In this document: positions 1 through 15,200 of the stretch, piece by piece
How the letters are laid out: every line of letters starts with the position of its first letter
Position numbering within the stretch: position 1 is the first letter of the stretch
NCBI GenBank assembly: GCA_021432605.1
Contig: MU271143.1
Coordinates: 195,277-259,276, forward strand
From: Coniochaeta sp. PMI_546
Taxonomy: Eukaryota > Ascomycota > Sordariomycetes > Coniochaetales > Coniochaetaceae
Reading direction: 5' to 3'
DNA: 64,000 nucleotides
Notes under the pieces: generated by a model
Told to the model about the DNA's origin: nothing
Databases searched by the model: none
Seen by the model: only the letters and a program-made list of their open reading frames with translations
Position numbers and translations under genes: made by a program

Positions 1-2192
1 GCCGGCCACTCAGAGAAAACCCACCTTATTACAACACCTGCCCGTTCCCGTTCCAAATATATAGCAGCTTAAACTTCTAGTGTTAAGACGAGGGGTAGTT
101 CTGGGGGAGGAGGCGGGAGAGGGGAGGGGGGGGTGAAATAGGCGGGCTGGGCGATGAGGCTATACCTAAACAAGCCAAGCGGGCTGACTGCTCGGCCGCT
201 CTACAAATGGGACGCGCAGCAGTTTGATGACTTAGCCGCGCATCGACGTCCCTTTTGGGTTTGGTCTCCCGCGGAGACGCGCTCTGTCCACCTCCAATCT
301 CTTTGGCCTTTTTGGACGTTCGAGCCGTGCGCCAACTTTTACGAACAGAACCGTAAATCAGGTTGCACTCGGCTTGGTCTCGACCGATGACTATGTGTTG
401 CTATGTCGCCTCTAGAGGCAAAAGCTTGAACAACAGGTGTCAGTGCGGCAGGCTACCTGATCTAATCGACGAGCTAGCAAGCAATAGGCAGTTGGATTTA
501 TCGTCACAGTAACAGGAGGATGCAACTGGCGAACGTCCACTACCTAAGGTATCCATGCGTGTCTTCCAACGGCTGCGCTAGCATAGTGCGGATGGCCTTC
601 TTCACTGTCTAAGCGTCCAAAGTCGCTACTGATGTCGTTTGTTCTTGACCTCGTCAGCGCATATCGGGTTACTAATGGGGTCTTGCGTCGAGGGAGGGGA
701 GGGGTCATTGAAGTTTACGTGTACAAAAAAGAAATACTGAGCTATATTCGTCACAAGGGCCGACACGGATGGCCACCTTGCCTTACGGGTACGGTCACAG
801 GCCGCACTGCCCGGCCCGTTATGTCGGCCAGCAAGCGCTCCTTTAAGATGGCCCATCTTATTTCCATGGGCTACGGTTTGCCGGCGGCAAGCCACTTCGC
901 TGCCCGGAGGTTTTTTGCAGTGCTCAGGCTGACAGCAGAGACGATACCTGGTTTGGGCAACGAACGTAGGACCGTTGAATCGCAGATGTCAAGGGCAGAC
1001 AAGCTTTTGAGTGCGATGTTCCTTCTTCTGAGCGATGAATTCGAGTTGAGACTCGCAGGAAGACTCATAAGACGGACGGCTATTGATGGCGCCCTCGCGT
1101 GCAGAACCCCAGCTCGCTGGGTTACAATATTGAGAGTCTCGACAACCCACCATCCCAAGTTTTTGCGAACGCTGCATCCTTCGCTGCAAGATCCCAGCAA
1201 TTTCAGATGCAAGCCTTCCGTTCACTTTGGTTCTGGGTTGTTTCCCGATTGCTGTCCCATCAACGCTCCGCACAACAGAGGTACATTGGACAACATTGCC
1301 TCCTCTCGGCCTACAAGGTACTGTCCAGTCAGTACATAGTACATGAGGCTAGTGGTAGCACCCCTGCTCGCGCCTGCAGCCGGGAACCCCTAGCGTTACC
1401 TCGCCTCGTGCCTTCCTGCCTTCTCTCAGATGCTTTTCTGGTTCGTACGCTACTTCCTCTTCTGTCTACATGTAGGTATCTGTACGGCCAAATTACATGG
1501 CCGTCGGTTGCGGTCTCTCACTTTACCACCCTTGTCAACATTCCCAGGTCTTGCATATGAGTGTACCTGGCGGGTATCTTTCTTTTCATCTCGACCTCTC
1601 TGGTCTCTTTTCTTTTTAACGTCAACCCCACGTCTCTCCTCGTCTCTTCTCATCCATGTCCTCTCCCCATGCCTACCTTACTCTCTCTCTCCCTGCGTCA
1701 AAGAAGTTACAAAACACCGGACAGCCCTGTCATCAACACTTTGACCTCCTCCTCATCCTCCTCTCACCTCAGTCTTATGTTCATGTGAGCTACTTAGTAC
1801 CAACAGTCTGGTTGTTTGCGTGCTCGAGCCCCGACCCCTGCATCGTCAACCCTCATCAACCTCGCCATCTTGATATCTTGACTCTCCTTCAGTCTTGGTG
1901 ATCAGAGATATAAAGCCATCGTTCCTCCCGACCTCTCACCTCGACATATCCTCCTCTGCATCATTACCACTCATCTCGAAGACTCAGTCTCGATCACTTC
2001 TTCTTTCTCCTTCCAGTGTCTTTCAAGTTTTCTGTCCTTTCTTCAGAGGCTTCTTCACTTCACCACCAGCTCAGGCAGCTTTGCAACTTTACTACTTTTA
2101 TATCCCTCCTGGCATCTACACAAGCCCGGCTTATTAAACCGGTAATATTCTCAGCTGCAGATCAAGTGGACCACACAAAGAATACCGTCGAC
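1..2192. other. Gene-poor stretch and promoter side of the DUF3455 gene
   Basis: I see no supported gene here. Open frames up to 235 codons exist (for example 632-1339), but their composition is not protein-like and no domain is recognisable. From about 1400 to 2192 the plus strand is strongly pyrimidine-rich (CTCT/CCTC runs), which is typical of promoters and 5' leaders of filamentous ascomycete genes and points to the plus-strand gene starting at 2193. Confidence 0.6.
1909..1914 (+). promoter_or_regulatory. Candidate TATA box of the DUF3455 gene
   Basis: A TATAAA followed by G lies about 280 bp upstream of the ATG at 2193, just before a long CT-rich tract. Position and context suit a core promoter with a leader of roughly 250 nt. 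This is inference from sequence only. Confidence 0.4.
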
Positions 2193-3079
2193 ATGCTTGC
2201 AAAGACCTTTGTTCTCCTCGCCACCCTGGCGTCAGCGGTCATCGCAGCGCCACCAGCGCCGGTGCCAACCAAGCCATGCAAACCCACAACCACTAAGATT
2301 GGTTCTGTGGTAACACCTACTCTTCCGGTCACAGGAGGTAAGTCTATATTCACAAGCCAAACGCTTCAATATCTTTTACTGATTCAGATCCAGTCGCGCC
2401 AGAGCTCCCTGCCCCGGCTGCCGGTCTCGTCCTCAAGGCGTTAGCAATCGGCCATGGTATCCAGAACTACTCCTGCGTCACTGCCAACGGAAGCGCCACC
2501 GCGACCGGTGCTCTTGCCGTCCTCTACGATATCCAGAGCTTGTATCCTGGCACTCCGAGGACTGGCCTCTCTGCCGAGGCTTTCAATGGCCTGTCGACAG
2601 CGATTCTGTGGGGACAGAACCTACCCCTCAACCTAAAGAACAAGACTGCCGCCAGCCCCGGGACCCCTGGGAAGCCGAATGCCCTCGCGGAATCGGCCTA
2701 TGGAGCTGACACCGCCAACCCATTCCCCGCTCCCGCAGACCTCAGACTAGGCGCAATCACCGTTCCCTTCCTGGGAGTCCACTACTTCGATGCGGTCAGT
2801 TCGCCCACCTTTGACCTGCGCTCCAAGGCCGGACTTCTCGCCAGCGTTAAGAAGGTCGACGTTGCTAAGGCACCGGCGACCGCGGACAAGGGCATCCTCA
2901 AGACGGGCGCTGTCGACTGGCTGGGCCTTCCGGACAACGGAAGGGGCCTCGGTGTAGGTGTCAGCTATGTCTACCGAGTCGTCACGGCCGGAGGTGTCGC
3001 GCAGGCTTGTTCGACCAGTGGCACCGGAGTCGGCAGCGTGCCGTACGCGGCTCAATACTGGTTTTACGGCGCTGCGTGA
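2193..3079 (+). CDS. Secreted DUF3455 family protein
   Basis: Two exons, 2193-2337 and 2388-3079, encode 278 residues. The 50 bp intron has a GTAAGT donor and a GATTCAG acceptor, and splicing joins the signal-peptide exon in frame to the body. Residues 1 to about 18 (MLAKTFVLLATLASAVIAAP) form a classical signal peptide, so the product should be secreted or wall-associated. The body carries the hallmarks of the fungal DUF3455 family: an early KALAIGHGIQNYSC segment, an LYDIQSLYPG stretch and a C-terminal region ending in AAQYWFYGAA. Such proteins are sometimes labelled malate dehydrogenase in databases, but no nucleotide-binding motif is visible and the true function is unknown. The gene is convergent with the MAP kinase downstream. 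The ATG was chosen because it begins the signal peptide; the frame is also open further upstream. Confidence 0.85.
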
Positions 3080-4237
3080 ACCGGGACTTCCGCCAACAGG
3101 TTGATGGTATGACACGAGGCGCAAAACGCCGGGCACACTTCTTTTCTTCGCTTCTTGTACAGATTCACGACAGACAGCAATGTTTGGTTCGGACATATCG
3201 GCGCTGGTTTTTGACTTTTGTTATTGGTTTGCTCACAAAAGTTTGGGAGGGAGGGAGGGAAGGGAGGCAGGGCATGAGATGGCGATAGACGATTGAACAC
3301 TTATTTGCCTCGGCAAGCGGCAGGCTAGCCGCGAGCGCCTACGACTCTAGTAGGGCTGGGAACTTAATGAGTCCACTGGAGTAGACATGACGGATGGGCA
3401 CAGCACAATGGCTCGTGCTGTGCCAGAGGGAGAAACCATAGTGACTAGGCTGCATCTATCGTGGATAGCACTGCATAAGCATCAATGGCATACTCTGGCT
3501 TAACAACTACTGATTCTCCATGTGCAGTGAACTCTAAGCTGTGTCTTCTAAAGTAGGGTAGTGTTTCTGATATCGACCTGTGGGGACATGTCCTGTTCCA
3601 ATGTCGACGCAACCGCCAAGGCATCCAAACAAGCTATGGATCGCGAACATGTTGTCAAGTCGTTGTCGGTATTCTTGATTGATCCCCTCATCGTGATGAA
3701 TGATGTATCTGATATAGCTCTCAGTTGCGCGTCAACTTTCATCCGCCTACATCACACGGCCTATATGGACAGGGCAGGCGGAGTCAGAGGCGCGAAAGAT
3801 ACAGAGGAGATAAAATCATTTCATACGCTACCAGTTCGTGACTGATCCTAAGTATAGACTATAGTTTTGCTACCCCGAAAGAGGAGGGGGTGGAAAAAAG
3901 CAAACAGACATCAGTGCCTTTCTAGCATGGGATTGGACTTCTCGTCAGCCCCTCTAACCAAGATCACATTGTTGCCAGTCCTCTCGCGCCCGGCCCAACG
4001 AGCTGCTTCGATGGTGAGATCCATTACTCAAAAAAAGCCAGTCACCATTGGTCCACTGCTTGATGGCCCACAGGGAACAATCCATCATCCAAACTGTCCA
4101 CACCTTCGTGCCAGGGAAGAATGTCCAAATCATTTTATTCGGAGTCGCCATCAATACCACCATTCGAATCATCCGACATCACCGGTGCAAGCTCTCGACT
4201 CCACCTCCGGAGCCGGGACCGGGCTCCAGTAACGACA
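3080..4237. other. Convergent intergenic region
   Basis: This lies between the 3' ends of the DUF3455 gene (+) and the MAP kinase (-) and presumably holds both 3' UTRs. A short purine-rich GGGA microsatellite sits at 3245-3265. Small open frames (for example 3561-3845) have no recognisable domain. No RNA gene was seen. Confidence 0.6.
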
Positions 4238-5799
<1,562 letters not shown>

Positions 5800-7215
5800 G
5801 CTTGCGCCTTTCCGTTGTTGACTCGTCTGAGTGAGTTCTGAGGATGCAGATACCTCCGCGTGTCGGCTGGAGTCTTGTTGGACGTGAGACGGGGTCCAGG
5901 GATGAGGGGCGGAAGCGTCGCAGTTGCTGTCCAATGAAGCACGGAGTTACAATACCCGATAAGGTAGCTTGTTAAAACCGTAAGGCAAGGTACTGTGAAG
6001 GTAGCTGTCGACTCCAACAATCATGAGCTTCTCAACAGACTACAGGTCGCCTTCGTCCTACACTTTGAGGGGGAAAATGTTTCAGGAGCTACGTACAGAG
6101 AAAGTGAGACGACGGAAAGATAAAGTATTTAAAAAGATCACGCAAGACAAGAGCGGGCTGGTCGGCTGTTACTGAGCCTCGAGCTACGTTAATGGCCAGG
6201 AAACGACAGCGCTGAGCGTCGAGGTGGTGTTGAGGAGGGGCTGACAGCCACGAAAGACCCATGTTCCAGGGGTTTGCGGGTGCCAAAAGGAGGGGCGATT
6301 TGAGATCCCGTCCCCACAAGCCATCCCAAGGGTGGCAGGTGTGACCAACAGGAGCAGAGGATGGCGCAACTGCCATTCAGTAAATGCGAGCTAGAATCTG
6401 ACATGGTGTTCAAAGTCACCGACGGGCCGAGTTGATATGAGGAGGTACATGGTCCCCCTGCCCTCGATGGTACCAACTTGCAAGTCCTGGATGCATCTGA
6501 TTTGCGCATTGCTCCTTTCACTCCTCAGTAGCCGCGCGACAAAGCAGCTTTTTGCTGGCAGTTGCTGTGCTTCGCCGTGCTCCTACACCTCCTGCTTGTG
6601 TTTCCCTTTGATCTTTATTTGTCTATCATCTCTGAAATAGGCCTAGTAAGGTACTGGAACCTCATATGAGCCTGCGCAGAAACTCAGACCGCAGGATTTG
6701 GCCGTTAGCTTCGACGCCGACTGAGTGAGTAGGTACCTAAGGTAGGGTACCGATCCGCACGACAGCCGGGTCTTCTCAGAAAAGCACCAAAGAATGACCG
6801 TTTTCTTGGCACTCCCTAGCACTCCCGTCCTTTTCTACCACAGTATGGCATAATCGGCTGAGGACAGACAGACTCTGGACGTGGAATAAAACCTGCGGGC
6901 AGACTGCGTGGGTTTGTATTGGACTTCTCATCCCATTCGGCGGGTTTCGTTCTCTAACATTCAAGATTGAGGAGAAGCAGTCGATTGCTGGCACCACCAC
7001 AAAAGCGGGAGACTGGTCCCAGTCTTACGGTAGGGCTGACATGCATCCTCTCTCACGCCATACCAAATCCATCGCAACATGTCGGCAGCAAACCCACCAC
7101 CTCGCACCCCATCCTATGAGCATGCTTTTGGATATAGACCTAACCTGTAGCGCCACCCCCGCTAACGCCGTGAAAGTAACTCCGTTGCCATGGGCCGCCA
7201 TCATTCATCGCTGAT
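5800..7215. other. Upstream region of the MAP kinase and 3' flank of dim1
   Basis: No supported gene. It should contain the MAPK promoter and leader (minus strand) and the dim1 3' UTR. Small frames such as 6189-6521 are not protein-like. Two copies of a short TAAGGTAC-type motif lie at about 6646-6655 and 6731-6751; the motif recurs in other intergenic stretches of the window. Confidence 0.55.
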
Positions 7216-8516
<1,301 letters not shown>

Positions 8517-9407
8517 GATCACTGTATCCGTCGCTTCTCGAGTCGAAGGCCTGTATGCCTATGGTCAGGATTGTTACAAGGATCGCCGGCCTGAGCTTAT
8601 TAGCAGACAGGATCTCTGTTGACCAGGAGCAGGACCGCACTTGGAGGGGCTTCGTGAGAAAAATAAAAGTGGATCGCGGACATCCGCATCTTATCGTTAT
8701 CGTCTCTTTATCGTCGTATCGGCGGTTTCGCGCTTTCAAACTTTCACGTTCAAAGTTTCAAGGGTCTCACTCAGCTGGCCCACTGTGGCTGGCAACTTTT
8801 CTGGCAGCTGTGTGACGTATGCTCAGAGGCACAGTCAGGGCAGGGAAGGCACTTCCGGGAAGGGGCCAAATGGGAAATAATGTTCACCACCGCTGCAGTG
8901 GACGACATGCGACGATGAGATGAGTTAAAAGCTGGATCTCCATCTTCAATTCCACGACAAGTTCGCTCAGATAATCGAATGTTAGTCAACTCTGCCCTCT
9001 GTTGGACTCACGTTCACCCAGCTCAAGTGCCGTCGTAGACATATTGCCGAGCATTTCTTACGGCACGGTTGGTAAGGCACACTTCAAGACGCTCTCAGGG
9101 CCACCCAAGCTTCTCCCTTGCCCAAAGAAGGGGCTGAGCCCGCCAAACCACGTCGTTACCAGTCGCGTTCGCTCTCTCGTTGTGAGACACGCGTATGCTA
9201 GGAAGTGAAGCCCCTTGATTTTGTCAATTTCAGGTCGAGGAGAGAACGGTGGACGGGACACACGAGCACCTCGAAGGCTCGCCCCGCGGTTTAGCTCATA
9301 TTGATGAGTTGATATCGCCCCAACCCGAACTGTTGTGACGATAGTGGTGTAATTGCTCTTCATCTCAACTACTGCTACGCGAGTGTCGAGGCGGTTCAAT
9401 CGCAGAC
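8517..9407. promoter_or_regulatory. Shared divergent promoter region of dim1 and the arrestin gene
   Basis: This 891 bp stretch separates divergently transcribed dim1 (-) and the arrestin-like gene (+), so it must contain both promoters and leaders. No longer frame in it looks coding. I see no clear consensus TATA element. Confidence 0.5.
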
Positions 9408-11180
9408 ATGTCGCTACGGATAGCGCTCGACAATGCTCCTGAGTTCTACACAAACTTGGACATCATCCAGGGCCGCATCGTCCTAGGACTTACCCGCCAT
9501 GAGCAAGTTGGAGCTATCATCGTCAAGCTCGAGGGCGAATCCAGGACAGCGCTAGCCGTGCCTGCGAACGATCCCAATGGCGGCCAGACCACCTCTGCTT
9601 CCAGCGGCAATGTCGTGCACGAGAACCACAAGATTCTCTACAAGGTCGACCAGGTGTTTCCAGACAAGAATGCTCCGCCATTGATTGGGCCCATCATACT
9701 TGCACCTGGCCAGCACCAGTATCCCTTCCGCTTCAAGGTGCCGTTCAACAACGCCTGCAGCGACCCCACGGCCATGGCAAGGATAGGAGGGCTGGCTGGG
9801 CAAGGAGGCTTCGCGTCCGGCCCCGGCATTTTCGGTCTCGGCGGCATCAGGGTCATGGACGGCAGCAAGCAGCTCCTCTACTCACACGTTACCAAGACGC
9901 TCCCGCCGAGCTTCACCGGGTTTCCGCGGCAGGCAGAGATTCGATACTACATCAAAGTCACGATACAAAGACCGGGCTTGTTCAAGGAGAACTGGAGATA
10001 CCAGATCGGCTTCAAGTTCCTACCCATTGAGCCACCAAGGCCACCTAAAACGAATCAAGAAGCATACGCCCGTCGCCCATTCACCTTCCGGCCACGTAGC
10101 CCAGCTTCGCAGCTAAGTCAGCAAGGCAAACGGTCGTCCTTCTTTGCAGGCTGGCGTTCCAACAGCAACCCCAACCTGCACGAGTCCTACGCTACCTCTT
10201 CGATAGGGGCCAACGGCAAACTCCAGGCCCCGTCTTCCCAACCACCCACACCCCAAGGATCAATACCGCCCTCGATAGAGATGTCTGCCCGCTTACCGCA
10301 CCCCTCCATCCTGACCTGCAACAAACCCATCGACCTCCGCCTTATAGCCAAGAAACTTGCCCCCGCAAATGAAGAAGTCTACCTCACCAGCGTCCAGATC
10401 GACCTCATCGGCAGCACCGTCGTCCGCTGCCAAGACCTGGTCAACACCGAGATCACGAAGTGGGTCGTCGTCTCCCGTCACGGCCTCTCGATCTTGGTGT
10501 CCAACCCCGGCGACGCCGTGGGCACAGAGGTCGTCGTGCCCGACAGCCTCTGGCGCGACGCCCCCTTACCCAACACAGTGATGCCGAGCTTCGTCACCTG
10601 CAACCTGAGCCGGGACTACCAGCTCGAGGTGAAGATCGGTCTCAGCTGGGGCAAACCCGTCCCCCAGAGCTCAAACATGTTCAAGAGCAAGACCCAGCAA
10701 GGCCCCATCCCCCAGATGCTCCACCTCCCACTGCACTTCAGCACGATAGAGGTCTACTCCGGCATCGCGCCCCCGCCGCAGCTAGTCGAAGCCATGCGCC
10801 ACCAGGGCAGCAGCAGCAGCAGCAGCGCGCGCCCCTCGCAGCCCGCAGCGCGACCACCATCCGCATCCGCGGCACCCCGTCCGCTCCGACCCCAGCCTCA
10901 ACCTCAACCTCCCCACCAGCCAGCCCGACCGCCGAGGATGCCCCCCCGCCCCACGCCGCAGCAAGCAGCCGCCCTCCAGGCGGCCGCGGCCCACGACCCG
11001 CTGTACCCGCCGCAGCTGGCGCCGGGCCAGACGGAGCCGGCGTACGACGACGCGCCGCCGAGCTACGACGAGGCCATGGCGGAGGAGATGGCGGGTACCG
11101 TCGGCGACCGGCCGGCGTACAGCGGCGTGACTAACGAGAATGCGCCGAGTACCATCCCGGGAGGCAATGAGAAGAGTTGA
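9408..11180 (+). CDS. Arrestin domain protein, probable Rsp5 ubiquitin ligase adaptor
   Basis: A single exon of 590 residues. The N-terminal half (about 1-175) reads as an arrestin-N sandwich (SLRIALDNAPEFYTN...QGRIVLGL, later FRFKVP and FPRQAEIRYYIKVTIQRPG), and an arrestin-C part follows at about 285-460, beginning RLPHPSILTCNKPIDLRL. The C-terminal 120 residues are low-complexity, rich in Ser, Pro, Gln and Ala, and carry a PPSY motif (about 550-553), the PPxY signal bound by WW domains of Nedd4/Rsp5 ligases. By family knowledge such ART/alpha-arrestins recruit Rsp5 to plasma membrane transporters or pH-signalling receptors for ubiquitination and endocytosis. Which cargo is served cannot be read from the sequence. 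The third codon position is very C-rich in the 3' half. Confidence 0.88.
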   Translation: MSLRIALDNAPEFYTNLDIIQGRIVLGLTRHEQVGAIIVKLEGESRTALAVPANDPNGGQTTSASSGNVVHENHKILYKVDQVFPDKNAPPLIGPIILAPGQHQYPFRFKVPFNNACSDPTAMARIGGLAGQGGFASGPGIFGLGGIRVMDGSKQLLYSHVTKTLPPSFTGFPRQAEIRYYIKVTIQRPGLFKENWRYQIGFKFLPIEPPRPPKTNQEAYARRPFTFRPRSPASQLSQQGKRSSFFAGWRSNSNPNLHESYATSSIGANGKLQAPSSQPPTPQGSIPPSIEMSARLPHPSILTCNKPIDLRLIAKKLAPANEEVYLTSVQIDLIGSTVVRCQDLVNTEITKWVVVSRHGLSILVSNPGDAVGTEVVVPDSLWRDAPLPNTVMPSFVTCNLSRDYQLEVKIGLSWGKPVPQSSNMFKSKTQQGPIPQMLHLPLHFSTIEVYSGIAPPPQLVEAMRHQGSSSSSSARPSQPAARPPSASAAPRPLRPQPQPQPPHQPARPPRMPPRPTPQQAAALQAAAAHDPLYPPQLAPGQTEPAYDDAPPSYDEAMAEEMAGTVGDRPAYSGVTNENAPSTIPGGNEKS

Positions 11181-12284
11181 TTGATAGGGTCAGCAGAAGG
11201 AAGGGCGGTTTTACCTGTCAGAGGATAAGTTGTACTTGCATGGCTTTGTTGTAGGGCTCTTCTTGTAGGGCTACCCAGGGCAAAAAGGAGGCGAGGACAT
11301 GCGAAAATGACTTTCGGATTCTCCTTTTGGTTGTGTCGGCGCGAGGAGATACCCTCATAATGGTAAATGACTTGTAAATGTCTTGCATAGATATCACAGG
11401 CTAGAGAGGCACGGGAGAATATTCGGTTTGGTCAGCTACTGTAGTAGCCCGGTACAGGTATCACAGTACACATCCATAAGAACATAAGTTGAAGTGAGCA
11501 TGTATTCATGCCGCCGACCGAGCACTCCTGCCCGCGGCGTCCAAAGGCCGTCATCTACTACCATGAACCCTACTTCGATGGCATCCCTAATTCGGTCCAT
11601 TCGTTTGCGGAGTAAAAGACAAAAACCAACGCCGTCGTGTGATGCATCCCATCAGCCAGCTAAAGAGGTACCGCGTAGACCATTTGAAAGAAAACAAACG
11701 ATGCGATCTCCTCTTTTCTCTTTCACTGGTCCATTAGCGCCATATCCTACCACGGGACGTGAACGCCAAAAGACGGGCATGAAGTTATTAGCTAAATGCA
11801 TAAGGTAGCCCGCCACAGAACAAACGCTGTCCATGGGCGTTTCGTTCCTCGAAAAAAACATGTGCCATGTACCGGACCGAAGACGCCTCCTAGTAACACC
11901 GTACTTTCCGTTCCATTAAAGAAAAACCAGACAGGTAAAAAGCAGAAAAAGAGCAGAAACGCCCGAAAACAAAGGTGGTGATATGCGTCTCAGCGACGGT
12001 AGGTCGCTGTGGATAAGGGAAGTGGTGAGGTAGCGGCAGCTTTGAAACGCGAAGTCTTGGAGCAAGAGTTTCTCAGCTCATGGAGAAGAGGTAGCCATAT
12101 GCTACTCAGTTACCGCGAACTGCAGCAGCAAGAGAGGGCAGGCAGCGTTTGGGCCGTAGCTCAATAAACCCCGAGGCATAAGCAGCGTTGCTGTCCTAGC
12201 TGACATGGTCCCAACGATCCAGCAACTTGGAAACCAGTTCTCATCATTCCGCACCCTGGCCTCAAGCCAGCGCCTGCCACATCT
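11181..12284. other. Convergent intergenic region
   Basis: Lies between the 3' ends of the arrestin gene (+) and the SP-RING gene (-). Short frames (11494-11808 and others) lack any domain signature. No RNA gene or repeat of note. Confidence 0.6.
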
Positions 12285-15200
12285 CTAATCATCTAGCAGC
12301 TCGATGACCTCGACAGGCTTCTTCACGACCGGCGTTGTGGTAGAGGCCGACTTTGCAGCGCCTGCAGACTTTGCGCGAGGTGCAGCATCATCATCGCTGT
12401 CGTCGTCGTCGTCGTCGTCGTCATCATCCTCTTCGACCACAGGCTGCCACGTCCCGTCGGCAGCAACCAGAATGGACTTGGCCTTCAGCTTGTTCTCCTT
12501 CTCAAGCTGTTTTCGCACATTGAGCAGGAAGGCGTCGATGCGAAGGCTGTACGGCCGCGCGTCCTCGTTGCAGATAGGACACTTCCACTTGTCGGCGACC
12601 GAGGGCTCGGGCTGGTCGTTGCAGGTGCACGGGATGAAGGCGCTGTGGGGGCACTTGAGCGTCTTGGACGGTCGAGTCTCGAGCCAGGTCTCCAGGTCGA
12701 AGCACTCCATGTGCGTGCAGTGGGCGCCGCGGGCCGGGATCTTGAACATGACGCGGCTGAACGGATCGGCGAGGTCGATGGACAGGTCCTTGACCACGAT
12801 CGATACGCTATCGTCGTCATGGGTCGCCGCCATGCGGGACTTAATCTTCTCGAGAGTCTCTTCCGCCGTGATAACGCCACGTTTCCAGACGTAGTCGAGG
12901 ATGGCTGAGTGGCCTCTCGTCTCCACGATCTCGACAGCAACTGCGTACTGGTCTGCGGTCTTCCTCTTGGGTTCGGCTAGCGCGATGAACAGCTCATTCG
13001 TCCCGGGGCGGATAAAAGGCGTCAGCTCCGAAGGCTGATCTCTGCCGTTGTGAGTACGCCTGCGGATTGCGATGTGCTCGCCATTGAGCGTTATCGTGAT
13101 GTGCTCGGGCCAGGCGGTCTCCATACCTACCCACTCATGCACGCCAGACAATGACTTGCGGTTCGGTGGGATCTTGCAGGTACGGATTCGCCAACGAAGA
13201 GAACCGTCAAAGTGCTCGGCCAGAGGAATGCCAGACCCCTGGCGCGTGGTCTGGGACTTCAGTGCGATCTGGTTGTCCGCCACATCGAAATGGTACTTGT
13301 AGAGGCGCTTCATCGGCGCAACGCGCGAGGGTGGGACGGGGAGAGACTTCACGGCCTGATAGTATCGTTCATCCGGCTCACCTGGAGCTGAAGGTCGCAC
13401 CTTTCGCTTTGGACTTCGGACGTTGGCCTGGTGCAACGACATCATTATCGCCTTTTTGTCGACAGGATCGCATGGCCAGTCGCAAAGCTGTATCGTCTGG
13501 CCCTGCGGCGGTATCAAGCGACCGAAGCTTTTTATGTTCTGCTGCTGCTGCTGCTGCTGCAGCTGCTGTAGCTGTAGCTGCTGCTCCATTTGCAGCATGG
13601 TGCTCGCCATGGCAAACTGTGATGCTGCATTTTGGCTTGACAGAAGAGGTTGTTGTGTTGAAGGTGGATAGCCGCGTGCGCTGCTTGGAAACTGAGGAGT
13701 GACCGGTGACACACCAGGCGTTGGGATTGTCGTACGGACAGACGCCTGCGAACTGGGGAATGATGCCTGTGGCTGGTTAACTGGCACCCCGTTCCGCACC
13801 GAAGGTCTGACAGGTTGCATATTTTGAACTTCATGAGGTTCCATGATACGGTGCGAAGCTGCAAGCTGCTGCTGCATTTGCAAGCGTGCGAGCTGTTGCT
13901 GATGTGCCATTTGCTGTTGCAGGGACTGGTTAGTAGCCGTCTGATGAGTTGCGATTATCTGATTGAGGAGCTGCTGATTTGGCTGCTGCTGCTGGTTTGC
14001 CGGAGTTGCATTCATGTGCCGTTGCTGTTGTTCCAGATACGCAAAGCTCTGGTAGTTGTGCTGAGGTTGCTGAGGTTGCTGAGGTTGCTGGGGTTGCTGG
14101 GGTTGCTGGGGTTGCTGGGGTTGCTGGGGTTGCGCCGGCCATTGACCAGCTTGCGCCGGGAAGACTTGCTGGAGTCCCTGCAGATTAGGCGAAGGCTGCC
14201 CCGACATCTGTTGATTCGCTATTGGACCAGCTGACATCCAGGATTGTATCCCAGGTTGTTGTCTTGCGGTGTTGATTTGCGGCTGCGATAGTTGTGCTGG
14301 CGGCGGGCCAGTCTGCTGCGGCGCAGCTGAGTTGCTTTGCAGTACCATGTTCTGCGGAACTGACTGCTGCGTTGGTTGAACCGGAAAACTTGCAAAAGGA
14401 TGAGCAGTTGATGGGTGAGGGAACTGCGAAACTGGAGCTGGATCAGGTGACAGGTTCGTAGAAGTGCTGGTGAGAGGCTGGTGAGGTGATTGCGCGGAGG
14501 ATGTGACAGGCCCGGAGTTGGGGTTTGCCTGAATGCCAGGAGCAGACGGTGGCCGAGTCTGGGTGTCAGACGTAACCCGTGACCGGGGTGGTAAAGGCTG
14601 CTGAAGGTTGGGGGACGACACTGAGAGCTGTTTCGACCTACGCCGGTGCTCTTCACGTGCCCGGCTAGCTTGTCCGACTATGTGCTTGTAGTGGTGTATC
14701 ATTTTGGAATTTCGGCTCTCGAGCACGGTAGGATCTAGAATGGGGGCCATGGGCACGAAAGTCCCGGAGTGATCCTGATGGCTCCTCTGATCGTGAAAGA
14801 AAGCCTGATCAAGGCCCTGGCCTAGCGGCCCGTCAGGCACTCCGAGTCTCCTACGAGACGCCGTGAATAGGACGTACTGCAGCGTCGCCGAGCGGCAGTC
14901 AAGTTGTCCGACAAGCTCATCAACAAGGTATGGATACCCGCGACCCATGATAGCCTGCGTAAGGGTGCCGTAACTACTGGATGCCCTGTTTAGGAAAGAC
15001 GCGACATCATGAATGGCTTTAGAGTATTTCAGGTACTGGTTTCGTTTCTGGAAGGCGTCGATAAGTCGAGGAAGCCGTGCTGGGAAGTCGGCCATCCAGT
15101 TCAGATGTCGTGGATGGATGAGGCCGTTCTTTTTGAGCACCAGCTCCACGACGTGGAACCCGGCGTCGATGACTTTGTTATCCTGGTCTAAAATTGCGTA

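Noticed and set aside
632-1339. 235-codon plus-strand open frame near the left edge
   Set aside because: Composition is not protein-like, no domain or splice partner is visible, and equally long chance frames overlap it on the other strand.
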